DNA of 64,000 bases from Jiangella sp. DSM 45060. Its GTDB lineage: Bacteria > Actinomycetota > Actinomycetes > Jiangellales > Jiangellaceae. The notes under the pieces are model-generated. The model was not told the DNA's origin. It was given only the letters and a program-made list of their open reading frames with translations, and did no database searches. The stretch spans positions 4,225,501 to 4,289,500 of the forward strand of contig NZ_LT629771.1 in NCBI RefSeq assembly GCF_900105175.1, read 5' to 3'. Within the stretch, counting starts at the first letter, position 1, and every line of letters begins with the position of its first letter. Positions 30,470 through 39,200 of the stretch are shown piece after piece. The translations under genes and the position numbers were made by a program.

Positions 30470-31641
30470 GCGATCTCCTCCATACCGATCTCCGCCATCC
30501 GGTCCGCGACCCAGCGCAGTTCCGCCGCGAGCCCCGCCACCAGCCCGTCCGGGCCGTCCGGCCGGCGCCCCGCGGGCAGCACCGACCAGGTGTACGTCTC
30601 GACCTCCACGTGGTCCGTCACGGCCCGCGACCCGCCGAACAGCCCGCGCAGCGTCGCCGTCAGGTGCTCCTGGGTGGCGGTCAGCGGCGGCTCGGGCTGT
30701 TCGTGCACGGGCACGTGGAAGTGCACCCGCCACGGGCCGTCGTCGGGGAACGCCGCCGACGACAGCGCGACGGGCAGGTCGTCGGCGCCGACCACCTGGC
30801 CGCGGGTACGCACCCGGGTCTGGTGCAGGAACCGGTCCTCGGCGTAGGCCGCGAGCGCCTTGCGCGCGGCCGGGTCGGACGGGTCGGCCACCTCCAGCGC
30901 GGCCGACGCCTGCGTCTTGACGACGGACAGCCCGGCCGCGTCGAGCACGGCCAGCGCGGCCGCCGGCTCCTCGAACTGGGTCGCCAGGTGGCAGGCGTCC
31001 AGGCAGATCCCGATGCGGTCGGTGTCGACGCCACCGAGCTGGGCGGCCGCTTCGCCGACGGTCTCGACGACGCAGCCCGGCTCGGGCTCCAGCGCGACCC
31101 GGACCGTCCGCCCGGTGTCCGCCTCGACCTTCGCCAGACCGTCGGCCAGCTGCGCCAGCCGTTCCGCCGCAAGCCCGCGGCGTGCGTCGTCCCACGGCGT
31201 GCGCCAGGCCAGCGGCAGGCTGGACACGCTGCCGCGGACGGCGTCGTCGGGGAGCAGCGCGGCCAGCACCCGGGCGCAGTCCAGCGTGTACGCCAGCCGC
31301 TGCGACGTCAGCCAGTCCGGGTGGTAGACCCCCAGCTTGACCCGCGGGTCGTGGAAGCCCTGGTACGGGAAGGCGTTGAGCGTCACCACCTCCAACCCGC
31401 CCGCGGCCAGCGTGGCGCGCAGCCGGTCCAGGTCGCCGCGGCCGGCGTCGGAGGCCAGCCGGGCCACGACCGGGGCCGGCAGCCACAGGCCGAGGCCGAG
31501 CCGGGCCACCCCGAGCCGGGCCCGCGCGCCGGCGCCGTACCGCGTCACCTGGTCCAGCAGCGCCTCGACGTCCTCGGTCGGGTGGACGTTCGTGCAGTAC
31601 GCGAGGTGGACGACGGTGCCGTCGCGGTGCCGGAACCGCAT
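30466..31641 (-). CDS. eboE: EboE-like TIM-barrel protein
   Basis: A 391-residue xylose-isomerase-like barrel. It begins with HLAYCTNVHPTEDVEALLDQV, typical of EboE, then LGLGLWLPAPVV, TLNAFPYQGFH, VKLGVYHPDW, VALEPEPGC, ICLDACHLATQFE and a late VHFHVPVHEQ. The Cys/His pairs may bind metal. The ATG at 31641 overlaps the eboB stop (TGATG) and has GGAGG four bases upstream. EboE is named in the ebo cluster studied in Nostoc, where the cluster is needed to place the scytonemin precursor in the periplasm; its reaction is unknown. Confidence 0.9.
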   Translation of the reverse strand: MRFRHRDGTVVHLAYCTNVHPTEDVEALLDQVTRYGAGARARLGVARLGLGLWLPAPVVARLASDAGRGDLDRLRATLAAGGLEVVTLNAFPYQGFHDPRVKLGVYHPDWLTSQRLAYTLDCARVLAALLPDDAVRGSVSSLPLAWRTPWDDARRGLAAERLAQLADGLAKVEADTGRTVRVALEPEPGCVVETVGEAAAQLGGVDTDRIGICLDACHLATQFEEPAAALAVLDAAGLSVVKTQASAALEVADPSDPAARKALAAYAEDRFLHQTRVRTRGQVVGADDLPVALSSAAFPDDGPWRVHFHVPVHEQPEPPLTATQEHLTATLRGLFGGSRAVTDHVEVETYTWSVLPAGRRPDGPDGLVAGLAAELRWVADRMAEIGMEEIA

Positions 31642-32516
31642 CACGCCTCCGGGCGCTGGCCGCGCAGGATCGAGTTGCCCTCGTAGGTGGCCGTCCGCCC
31701 GCCCGTCCCGGCGAGGTCCACCTCGTCCAGCAGCAGCCGGCCGCTCTGCCCGTAGAACGCGACCGGGTTCTGCCAGAGCACGCGGTCGGCGTCCTCGGCG
31801 GTGAACCCCTCGGCGAGCATGGCCCGGCCGGTCTTCACCGTCTTCAGCGGGTCGCTGTGCCCCCAGTCGGCGGCGGAGTTGACGATCATCCGGTCCAGGC
31901 CGCGGTCGGCGAGGATGCGCACCATGCGGTGCTCGTCCATCTTGGTGTCCGGGTAGATCGAGAAGCCCATCCAGCAGCCCGAGTCGGCGACCATGCCGAC
32001 GGTGGTCTCGTTGAGGTGGTCGACGAGCACGCGTTCCGGCGCCAGCCCGCTGGCCGCGACCAGCTCCAGCGTCCGCCGGGTGCCGGCCGCCTTGTCGCGG
32101 TGCGGCGTGTGCACGAGCACCGGCAGGTCGTGCTCGCCGGCCAGCTCCAGCTGCCGGACGAACACCTTCTCCTCGTCGTCAGTCATCGAGTCGAAGCCCA
32201 GCTCGCCGACCGCGACGACGCCGTCCTTGGCGAGGTAGCGCGGCAGCACCTCGAGCACGCCGTGGCAGCGCGGGTCGTTGGCCTCCTTCGGGTTCAGCGC
32301 GATGGTGCAGTGGTGCCGGATGCCGAACTGCGCGGCCCGGAACCGCTCCCAGCCGACCAGCGCGTCGAAGTAGTCGACGAACGAGCCGACGTTCGTGCGC
32401 GGCTGGCCGAGCCAGAACGCCGGCTCGGTGATGGCCCGCACGCCCGCGGCGTACATGCGCTGGTAGTCGTCGGTGGTGCGCGAGGTCATGTGGATGTGGG
32501 GGTCGAAGATGCGCAT
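31641..32516 (-). CDS. eboB: EboB-like TatD-family hydrolase
   Basis: A 291-residue amidohydrolase-type TIM barrel. The metal-binding start is RIFDPHIHMTSRT, followed by GELGFDS, LVHTPHRDK, VDHLNETT and a late VNSAADWGHSDP. The HxH, Glu, His, His and Asp set is complete. It fits the TatD-like hydrolase EboB. It starts 2 bp after eboA and overlaps eboE by one base. Whether it acts as a phosphoesterase or amidohydrolase is unknown. Confidence 0.9.
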   Translation of the reverse strand: MRIFDPHIHMTSRTTDDYQRMYAAGVRAITEPAFWLGQPRTNVGSFVDYFDALVGWERFRAAQFGIRHHCTIALNPKEANDPRCHGVLEVLPRYLAKDGVVAVGELGFDSMTDDEEKVFVRQLELAGEHDLPVLVHTPHRDKAAGTRRTLELVAASGLAPERVLVDHLNETTVGMVADSGCWMGFSIYPDTKMDEHRMVRILADRGLDRMIVNSAADWGHSDPLKTVKTGRAMLAEGFTAEDADRVLWQNPVAFYGQSGRLLLDEVDLAGTGGRTATYEGNSILRGQRPEA

Positions 32517-32518
32517 GG

Positions 32519-33184
32519 TCAGGCCTCCTGCGGCGGGACGGGGAAGCGGCCGGCCACGGCCTCGGGGTGACGGCCGAGGATGCGCCAGGCATCGCTGGGC
32601 ACCGACCGCCCGGCGGCGACGCGCTCGTTGCCGTAGTCGGCCACCATGCGGGCCAGCTCCTCGTCGGTGCGCGCGTCGAGCTCGGCGACGGCGTCCAGCG
32701 GCACGCCGACGAACAGGCACTTCAGCACGCCCTGACGCCAGGCGGCGGCGTCCAGGTGCGCCGCGGCGTACGGCCCCAGCGCGGCGGCCACCAGCCGGAC
32801 GTCATTGGTGCGCAGCGCGTCGGCCACCAGCGGCAGCCCGGCCTCGCCGAGGTCCAGCAGGGCCAGCGCCCGCAGCACCGCCCGTTTCTCGTCGGCGTCG
32901 CCGTACCGGTACAGCTGGCCGACCTCCTCGACCAGCGCGGCCCGCTCCAGCCGGGCGGCCGCGGCCACCAGCAGCGCCGCGCGGGCCTCGTCCTCCAGCC
33001 GCGGGCTGCGCAGGCCGTCGGGGTCGGACGGGTTGGACGGGCCGCGGGCGACCCGCCGTCCGACCGCCGGGAACAGCACCGAGACCCGCCGGGGGTCGGT
33101 CTCGACCTCCGCCAGCAGCTCGGCCAGCCGCTCGCGTGCGGCGTCGTCCAGGTGCGGGGTGGTTCGATCGATCGTCGCGCTCAT
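32519..33184 (-). CDS. eboA: EboA-like protein
   Basis: A 221-residue helical cytosolic protein with no signal peptide. The N-terminal part has DDAARERLAELLAEVE and VSVLFPAVGRRVAR, the middle has repeated Leu/Ala/Arg helices (AVLRALALLDLGE, LVADALRTNDVRLVAAALGPY), and the C-terminal part has CLFVGVPLDAVAELDARTDE. This layout matches EboA, the marker gene of the ebo cluster, which has no known domain. It overlaps the upstream barrel gene by four bases (ATGA). Confidence 0.85.
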   Translation of the reverse strand: MSATIDRTTPHLDDAARERLAELLAEVETDPRRVSVLFPAVGRRVARGPSNPSDPDGLRSPRLEDEARAALLVAAAARLERAALVEEVGQLYRYGDADEKRAVLRALALLDLGEAGLPLVADALRTNDVRLVAAALGPYAAAHLDAAAWRQGVLKCLFVGVPLDAVAELDARTDEELARMVADYGNERVAAGRSVPSDAWRILGRHPEAVAGRFPVPPQEA

Positions 33185-34065
33185 GACGTTGCCTCCTCTC
33201 CCCCGTGTCCCATGGCGGCCAGGGCCTGCGCCTCGGCCGCCCGCAGTGCCTCCAGCGAACGGCGCGCGACGACGGGCGCGGCGTGCCCGTGCCGCGGCAG
33301 CTCGACGGCGGCCAGCCCGCCGTAGCCCACCTCCAGCAGCGCACCCAGCGCCGCCGGCAGGTCGACCTCGCCCTCACCGAACTCCAGGTGCTCGTGCACA
33401 CCTTCGACCATGTCGTCGACCTGCACGTTCGCCAGCAGGCCCCCGGCCTGGCGGACGCAGTCGGCGACGCTGCCGGTCTCGTTCGCGACGACGTGCCCGA
33501 CGTCCAGCGTGACCCGCAGCCGCTCCGGGTCGCCGAGCCGTTTGCGCAGCTCCAGCACGCCGCCGACGGTGTCGACGAACATCCCGGGCTCGGGCTCGAA
33601 CGCGCACACCATGTCGCGCCGCTCCGCCTCCTCCAGCACGGCCGCGACGCCGGACGTCACCCGCCGCCAGCCCTCGTCGGCGCCGACGCCGTCGGGCAGC
33701 GTGCCGGACCAGAACGACACCGCCTCGGCGCCCAGCTCGGCGCCGATGCGGACCGCCCGGCACAGCAGGTCGACCCGCCGCTCCCGCCCGCTGTCCGAGA
33801 CCAGGTTCGGCTCGTGCTTGCGCCACGGGTCCAGCACATAGCGCGCGCCGGTCTCGATGACCACTGCCAGGTCCAGCTCGGCCAGCCGCTGCCCGACCGC
33901 GACGGTGCGCGCGGACAGGTTCGGCGCGAACGGGTCGAGGTGCGGGTGGTCCACAGTGAGTGCGACGCCGTCGTAGCCGAGCCCGGCGATGACGGCGAGC
34001 GCGTCGTCCAGCCGGTGGCTGCCGAAGCCGTTCGTCCCGTAGCCGAACCGCAGACCGGGAGTCAT
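33181..34065 (-). CDS. Sugar phosphate isomerase/epimerase-like TIM barrel
   Basis: A 294-residue barrel with GYGTNGFGSHRLDDALAVIA and LTVDHPHLDPF, ahead of the metal residues CAFEPEPGMF, VTLDVGHVVA, VQVDDMVEGVHEHLEF and VELPRHGH. It is related to hydroxypyruvate isomerase and xylose-isomerase-like proteins. I do not match it to a standard ebo gene; it appears to be an extra gene in this operon, with ATGA overlaps on both sides that show it is translated with its neighbours. Probably it isomerises or epimerises the cyclitol or sugar made by the synthase encoded two genes upstream (inference). Confidence 0.85.
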   Translation of the reverse strand: MTPGLRFGYGTNGFGSHRLDDALAVIAGLGYDGVALTVDHPHLDPFAPNLSARTVAVGQRLAELDLAVVIETGARYVLDPWRKHEPNLVSDSGRERRVDLLCRAVRIGAELGAEAVSFWSGTLPDGVGADEGWRRVTSGVAAVLEEAERRDMVCAFEPEPGMFVDTVGGVLELRKRLGDPERLRVTLDVGHVVANETGSVADCVRQAGGLLANVQVDDMVEGVHEHLEFGEGEVDLPAALGALLEVGYGGLAAVELPRHGHAAPVVARRSLEALRAAEAQALAAMGHGGEEATS

Positions 34066-34901
34066 GTCGGCGACACCACCTTCGACAGCGCCCGCACCGC
34101 CGGTCCGATCCCGACGACGGCGGCGGCCAGCGCGACCGCGCCGGACCTGGCCAGCAGCGCCGACTGCAGCGGGATGACGCCCCGCACCCCCGCGCCCGTC
34201 GCGGAGCGGACGGTGGCCGCGTCAGGTGTCCGCGACGCGTCCAGCTGCGCCCTCCCGACGGTGGCGACGTATGTGCCCGCGGCGACCACGGCGGCGGGAC
34301 GGACCGGGACCACGGCGGCGGCCGCGGCTGTCGCGGTCGCACCCAGAGCCACGCGGGCCGACGACACAGACCCGCCGTGGACCTCGCCGCGGCTCAGGAC
34401 GGTGACGCCGGCGGTGTGGGTGGCGACCGCTAACGCCGGCAGCGCGGCCGCCCGTTCGCGGCCGCCGGCCCCGAGCAGGACGTCCAGCCCGCGCGCGGCC
34501 GCCATGACGACGGGGCCCGCGGGCGTCGGCTTGGCCAGCAGGTCGTACGTCCACACGGCCGCGGCCAGCGGGACCGCGACCCGCAGCGCCCGCCGTCCGC
34601 CGGCCACCGCCGCCAGCCCGAGGCCGGCCGCCGTCAACCCGGCCGCCAACCCCAGCGCCTCCGACGGGGTCACGCGCCCGGACGGGATCGGCCGCTCCGG
34701 CCGTTCGACGCGGTCGAGGTCGCGGTCGGCGTAGTCGTTCAGGGCCATGCCGGCCCAGTACAGGCAGGCCGAGGCCAGCGGCGTGACCGCGGTCCGGGCC
34801 CCGTACGGGAACCCGGCCGCGGCCGCGCCGGCCAGCGAGTCGCCCGGCACGGTCAGCGCCGCGGGCGCCCGCACCAGCTCGGCGATGTCGCGCAGCCTCA
34901 T
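34062..34901 (-). CDS. eboC: UbiA-family prenyltransferase, EboC/SCO3242 type
   Basis: A 279-residue integral membrane protein with about eight or nine helices. The catalytic Asp-rich motif is present, NDYADRDLDRVERPERPIPS, in the first third, and a second acidic site is reduced (YDLLAKP) as in the SCO3242 branch. Such enzymes transfer a prenyl group to an acceptor at the membrane. In the ebo cluster this is EboC. Overlaps of four bases with both neighbours. Its position directly after a cyclitol-phosphate synthase suggests prenylation of a cyclitol (inference). Confidence 0.87.
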   Translation of the reverse strand: MRLRDIAELVRAPAALTVPGDSLAGAAAAGFPYGARTAVTPLASACLYWAGMALNDYADRDLDRVERPERPIPSGRVTPSEALGLAAGLTAAGLGLAAVAGGRRALRVAVPLAAAVWTYDLLAKPTPAGPVVMAAARGLDVLLGAGGRERAAALPALAVATHTAGVTVLSRGEVHGGSVSSARVALGATATAAAAAVVPVRPAAVVAAGTYVATVGRAQLDASRTPDAATVRSATGAGVRGVIPLQSALLARSGAVALAAAVVGIGPAVRALSKVVSPT

Positions 34902-36052
34902 GTCGTGCCCCGGCCGGCCCGCTCGCACCAGGCGACCAGCGACTCCCACTGGGTGCTGAGCGCGTGCACGTCGCTGGCGGCCGGGTCCTTGAAGAAGAAC
35001 CCGAGCTGCGGCATCGGACCGGCCTCGCCCAGCTCGTGCGCCCGCGCCACCAGCCGGACGAGATCCAGCACCAGCGGCGCGGCCAGCGACGAGTCGCAGC
35101 CCGACCAGGTGAACTGCATGGACATCCGGGTGCCGAGGAAGCCCTCGAACGACACCAGGTCCCAGGCGGTCTTCCAGTCGCCGAGGTCGGGGACGTAGTC
35201 GATGTGCAGCGGCCCGTCGACCGGGTGGCCGAGGATCGACTCCAGGCCGTTGGCCTTGGTGGCGATCTTGCTGGCCGCGTTCGTCGGGTCGGCCAGCGTC
35301 TGCCCGTCGCCACCGCCCAGCAGGTTGACCGACGACCACGACCGCACCTTCAGCGCGCGCATCGCGAACATCGGCCCGAGCACGGTCTTGACCAGCGTCT
35401 CGCCGGTCTTGGCGTCCGAGCCGGCCCACGGGATGCCGCGGTCCACCGCCAGCTCCTCCAGCGCCGGGACCCGCGGCCCCGGGCTCGGGGTGAACGCGAC
35501 GTACGCGCAACCGGCCCGGAACGCCGCGTACGCGTACAGGGAACTGCCCGGCAGCGGCGCCTCGCCCGCGTCCAGCGCCGCCTCCAGCGCGGCGAGCGTC
35601 GCCAACGCGGGGACGTCGCCGGCCGGCGGCTCGGTGCTGGACACGTCTACGACGACCACACGGTCCAGGCCGTGCTCGTCGCGGAACGCGCGCAGCTCGG
35701 CCTCGACCCGCTCCGCCGCCGACCGCTGCGTCCCCTGACCGGGGACGACGCCCGGCCGGATCCGCTCGTCGGCCGCGGCGAGGTCGCCGGCCAGCACGGT
35801 GGCCAGTGCGGGCGGGAACACCCCGCCCGCACTCAGCTCCTCGGCCCGCTTGCCCAGGGTGCCCTCGGCGACCTCGTGGCCGCCGACGACGATGCCGTCC
35901 AGCGCCGGCAGCCCGGCCGCAGCGACCTCCGGCAGCTCCGACACCATGCCGACGTGCCCGGCCAACCGGGACCGGATGGCCAGCAGCCCGACGGTGGTCG
36001 TGGTGGCCACCGACCCTCGGGCACCGACGAACCAGATGCCGACGCCGCTCAT
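34898..36052 (-). CDS. Inositol-3-phosphate-synthase-like cyclase (in place of EboD)
   Basis: A 384-residue NAD-dependent cyclase. The N-terminal dinucleotide motif is VGIWFVGARGSVATTT. The catalytic core has WAGSDAKTGETLVKTV, SWSSVNLLGGGDGQTLADP, NAASKIATKANG and FEGFLGTRMSMQFTW, as in archaeal and actinobacterial myo-inositol-phosphate synthases, with the conserved Lys and Asp/Asn in the expected order. The usual reaction converts glucose-6-phosphate to 1D-myo-inositol-3-phosphate. Standard ebo clusters have a dehydroquinate-synthase-like cyclase (EboD) here. A strong AAGGAGG precedes the ATG. A conserved start next to a leader ORF and hairpin suggests this is the first ebo gene. Confidence 0.88.
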   Translation of the reverse strand: MSGVGIWFVGARGSVATTTTVGLLAIRSRLAGHVGMVSELPEVAAAGLPALDGIVVGGHEVAEGTLGKRAEELSAGGVFPPALATVLAGDLAAADERIRPGVVPGQGTQRSAAERVEAELRAFRDEHGLDRVVVVDVSSTEPPAGDVPALATLAALEAALDAGEAPLPGSSLYAYAAFRAGCAYVAFTPSPGPRVPALEELAVDRGIPWAGSDAKTGETLVKTVLGPMFAMRALKVRSWSSVNLLGGGDGQTLADPTNAASKIATKANGLESILGHPVDGPLHIDYVPDLGDWKTAWDLVSFEGFLGTRMSMQFTWSGCDSSLAAPLVLDLVRLVARAHELGEAGPMPQLGFFFKDPAASDVHALSTQWESLVAWCERAGRGTT

Positions 36053-36261
36053 GCCCGGCCTCCTTCGGAGGAACCCGCCGCGAAGGTGGCGCCCCGGTGC
36101 CGGCGCGGAGCGCGTCGCACCGGCACCGGGGCCGGGAACCGGCGTTGGCCGGCTCCCCGTCGCCCATGAGAGCCCGGCCCGGCGATCCGGGGCAGGGCCG
36201 AGGTGCCCTGGTCGCGGGTTCCGTTCCGGCGCGGTGCGCCGGACGGCAGCAGAACTCTCAT
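36049..36261 (-). CDS. Candidate leader ORF, 70 residues, at the head of the ebo operon
   Basis: It runs from MRVLLPSGAPRRNGTRDQ to SSEGGRA, Arg/Gly/Pro-rich, with no domain or signal peptide. Two facts make it more than noise: GAGGAG stands nine bases before its ATG (36261), and its TGA overlaps the ATG of the cyclase gene (ATGA), the same coupling used throughout this operon. Composition alone argues against a folded protein. It may be a translated leader. Alternatively the gap (36053-36296) is simply a 5' untranslated region. Confidence 0.4.
   Translation of the reverse strand: MRVLLPSGAPRRNGTRDQGTSALPRIAGPGSHGRRGAGQRRFPAPVPVRRAPRRHRGATFAAGSSEGGRA
36091..36132 (-). promoter_or_regulatory. 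Strong hairpin ahead of the cyclase gene
   Basis: GCCCCGGTGCCGG (36091-36103) pairs exactly with CCGGCACCGGGGC (36120-36132): a 13-bp stem with a 16-nt loop, about 40 nt upstream of the cyclase ATG and inside the leader ORF. It could be an attenuator or an mRNA-stability element between the ThuA-type gene and the ebo genes. No T-run. Confidence 0.55.
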
Positions 36262-36296
36262 GGTGACGTCTCCTCGGGGTGGGGGTGGGGGACTCG

Positions 36297-39200
36297 TTAC
36301 TCGATGGCGGGCAACTCCCTGCCCTCTGTACGGTCCGGGTCGCCGTCGAGACGGCCCGTCCCGGTGAGCGCTTCGCCACCGTTGGCCCGGACACCGGCCG
36401 CCGCCTGCCGTGGCGTGCCGCCGAGCCGGATGATCATCGCGTCGGCATCGCGCAGCAGGGTGCTCTTCGCCCCTGCGTCGGTGACCTTCGCGTTGACCGT
36501 GCTCTTGAACGTCTCCAGCGCGATCACGGCCCGCTCCTCGCGGCCCATGCCCTCCTGGCGGCGCGCGGTGGCCAGCGACCTCTGCAGGTCCTTGGCCACC
36601 TGCGACGTGATCGTGCCGGCCGTCTGGAACCGGGTGATCAGGCTCTCCATGTCGGCGAACGACGTGGTGGAGAAGAACACCAGCTCCTGGACGGTCTCGT
36701 TGCCGGCCGCGTCGGCCGCCGTGACGACCAGCTCGTGCAGACCGAGCGGGATCGTGTGCAGCGCGACCACGGCGCCGGACTGGATCGGCGCGCCGTCCAG
36801 CGTCCCGGTCGTGCTGACCGGGCCGTTGTCGGTGGCCGTCCAGGTGACGGTCAGGCTCTGGCTGTCGCCGTAGAGCTGGCCGTGCGCGACGCCGCTGACC
36901 ACCAGGACCGGCGCGGTGCCGTCGACGGTCACCGTGACCGCCTTGGCGTCCTCGACGTTCCCGGCCGCGTCGGCCGAGCGGTAGCGCAGCTCGTGCTCGC
37001 CGTCGCCGCTGACCGCGACCGGACCGTCGTACGCCGTCCAGTCGCCGCCGTCGAGGGACCACTCGGTGGCCGCGACGCCGGACGTGGCGTCGGTGGCCGC
37101 CAGCGTCACCGAGACCGGCGCCGTGCCCTCCGCCGTGGCGGTGCTGACCGGCGGGGTGGCGTCCTTGCGGACGGCCGCCGCGACCGGTTCGGACACGTTG
37201 CCGGCGGTGTCGGTGCCGCGGAACTCCAGCGCGTGCTCGCCGTCGGCGTCGACGACCACCGCACCGGTGTACGGCGTCCAGTCGCCGCCGCCGACGCGGT
37301 ACTCCAGCGCGACCTCGCCGCCCTGGTCGTCGGTGCCCACCGCGGTGACGGACACCGGGCCGGTCCACCAGCCGTTCTGGCCGGTCGGCTCGGCCGGGTC
37401 GAGGGCGACCTCGACCGTCGGCGCCGTCTCGTCGACGAGCTCCTGGATGCGGACGTTGCGGAAGTAGTTCTGGTCCGCCGCGCCGTGGTTCTGGATGCCG
37501 ATGTAGCTGGGCTGGTTCATCCGGTTCGGGTCGGTGTCGGTGTAGTCGTTGATCAGCGCACCGTTGAGATACACCCGGATGCGGTCGCCCTGGACCACGA
37601 TCTCGTACTCGTTCCACTCGCCCGGCGGGTTGAGCGCCGCGTCGCGAGCGGCCTGGTCGGCGCCTTGGAACGCGTAGATCGCACCGGTGGTGCGGTCGGG
37701 CGCGTCGGTGGCGTCGATCTGGATCTCGTGGCCCTGGTCGACGGCGACCCACGGGTCGTCGCCCGGGTCGGGGAACCCGACGAAGACGCCGGAGTTGTCG
37801 TCGCCCGGCATCATCCAGTCCAGCTTGAGGCTGTAGTCCTCGTAGGCGTCCGCCGAGTACCAGTACAGGCCCATGCCGCCCTCGGACAGCAGCGTGCAGT
37901 CCTCGGTGAGCGTGAACCCGCCCGGGCCCGCCATCCGCCAGCCCGCGAGGCTCGCCGCGGTGCCGTCGAAGAGGCTGGTGTAGCCCTCCTCCGGCGCCGT
38001 CGGCTCGCACGCCTGCTGGCCGCCGTCGACGTGGAAGTAGTCGAACGTGACCGGCTTCGGCGCCGACTGGGACGTGCCGATGGTGAACAGGCCGACCCGG
38101 GTGTCGCCGCCGGACAGCGCGGCGTTCGTGACGGCCTCGCCGAACGGCGTCCAGGTCTGCCCGTCGGCGCTGTAGGCGCCGGTGTAGGTGTCGCCCGAGC
38201 GGGACAGCCGCAGGTGCCACACGCCCTGGCTCAACTCCGTGACCTGGGGCTGCGGGTTCTGGATGACGGCGTCGACCTCGCTGCGCAGCTCGATGCGGCG
38301 GGCCACCGGCTGTCCGGCCGGGTTGTCCACCACGAAGTCGAGCTTCACGTAGTTGTCGTCGTCGCCGTAGACGATCAGACCGCCCTGCTGGTACTGCTCG
38401 ACCAGCGCCGAGCCGTCCACCAGCGTCTCGATGGTCCATTCATCGCCCTCGGGCGCCGGCTGGAGCATGAAGTTCCCCGGCGGCGGCGTGGTGTCGCCGG
38501 TGTAGATGTCGCCGTTCGAGGTGTCGATCTCCAGCTTGCCGCCGGCGACGCGGTAGGCGTCGGCGTCCGGTCGCAGCACGGTCCAGCGGCAGCCGTCCAG
38601 CGCGGCGCCGTCGAACTCGTCGTCCGGCGTCGGCGGCGTGGCGGTGTCGTCGGGCGTGATGTGGAACGAGTCGAACCGCACCTCGGTGACCGGCTGACCG
38701 GTGCCGGCCAGCGCGACCAGGCCGATCTTCGGGTTCTCGATGCCGGCCAGGCTCTTCGTCTGCGGCATCTCGGTGAAGGTCACGCCGTCGGCGCTGTACG
38801 CGGCGCGCAGGTTCGTGCCGTCGCTGATGTAGCGCACCCAGACGGTGTCCGGGTAGGCGGCGCCGAGGTTGGCGGTGTTGCTCTCACCGACCTCGTTGGG
38901 CGCGCCGTTCTCCTCGCGGATGAACTGGAAGATGCGCGCGGCCGGGTTGCTGACGCCGGTGTCGCGGCCCTCGAGCACCATCTTGGCGTAGTTGTCGTCG
39001 TCGCCGTAGATGATCAGACCGGCCTGCTGGTAGGCCCGGTAGGCCTGCATGGTCAGCTTCGCGGTCGCGGTGAACGGCCCGTCCGGCAGGTCCTGCAGGA
39101 CGATGTTCGGCGTGTCGGTGTTGTTGGTGCCGTAGATGTCGGTGCTCGTCGTCGGCAGCACCAGGCTCCCGTCTGCGACGACGAGGTCCTGGTTCTCCCG

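Noticed and set aside
28070-36052. Reading the cyclase plus prenyltransferase set as a terpenoid or polyketide gene cluster
   Set aside because: No terpene cyclase, polyketide synthase or non-ribosomal synthetase; the order and partners fit the ebo cluster better.
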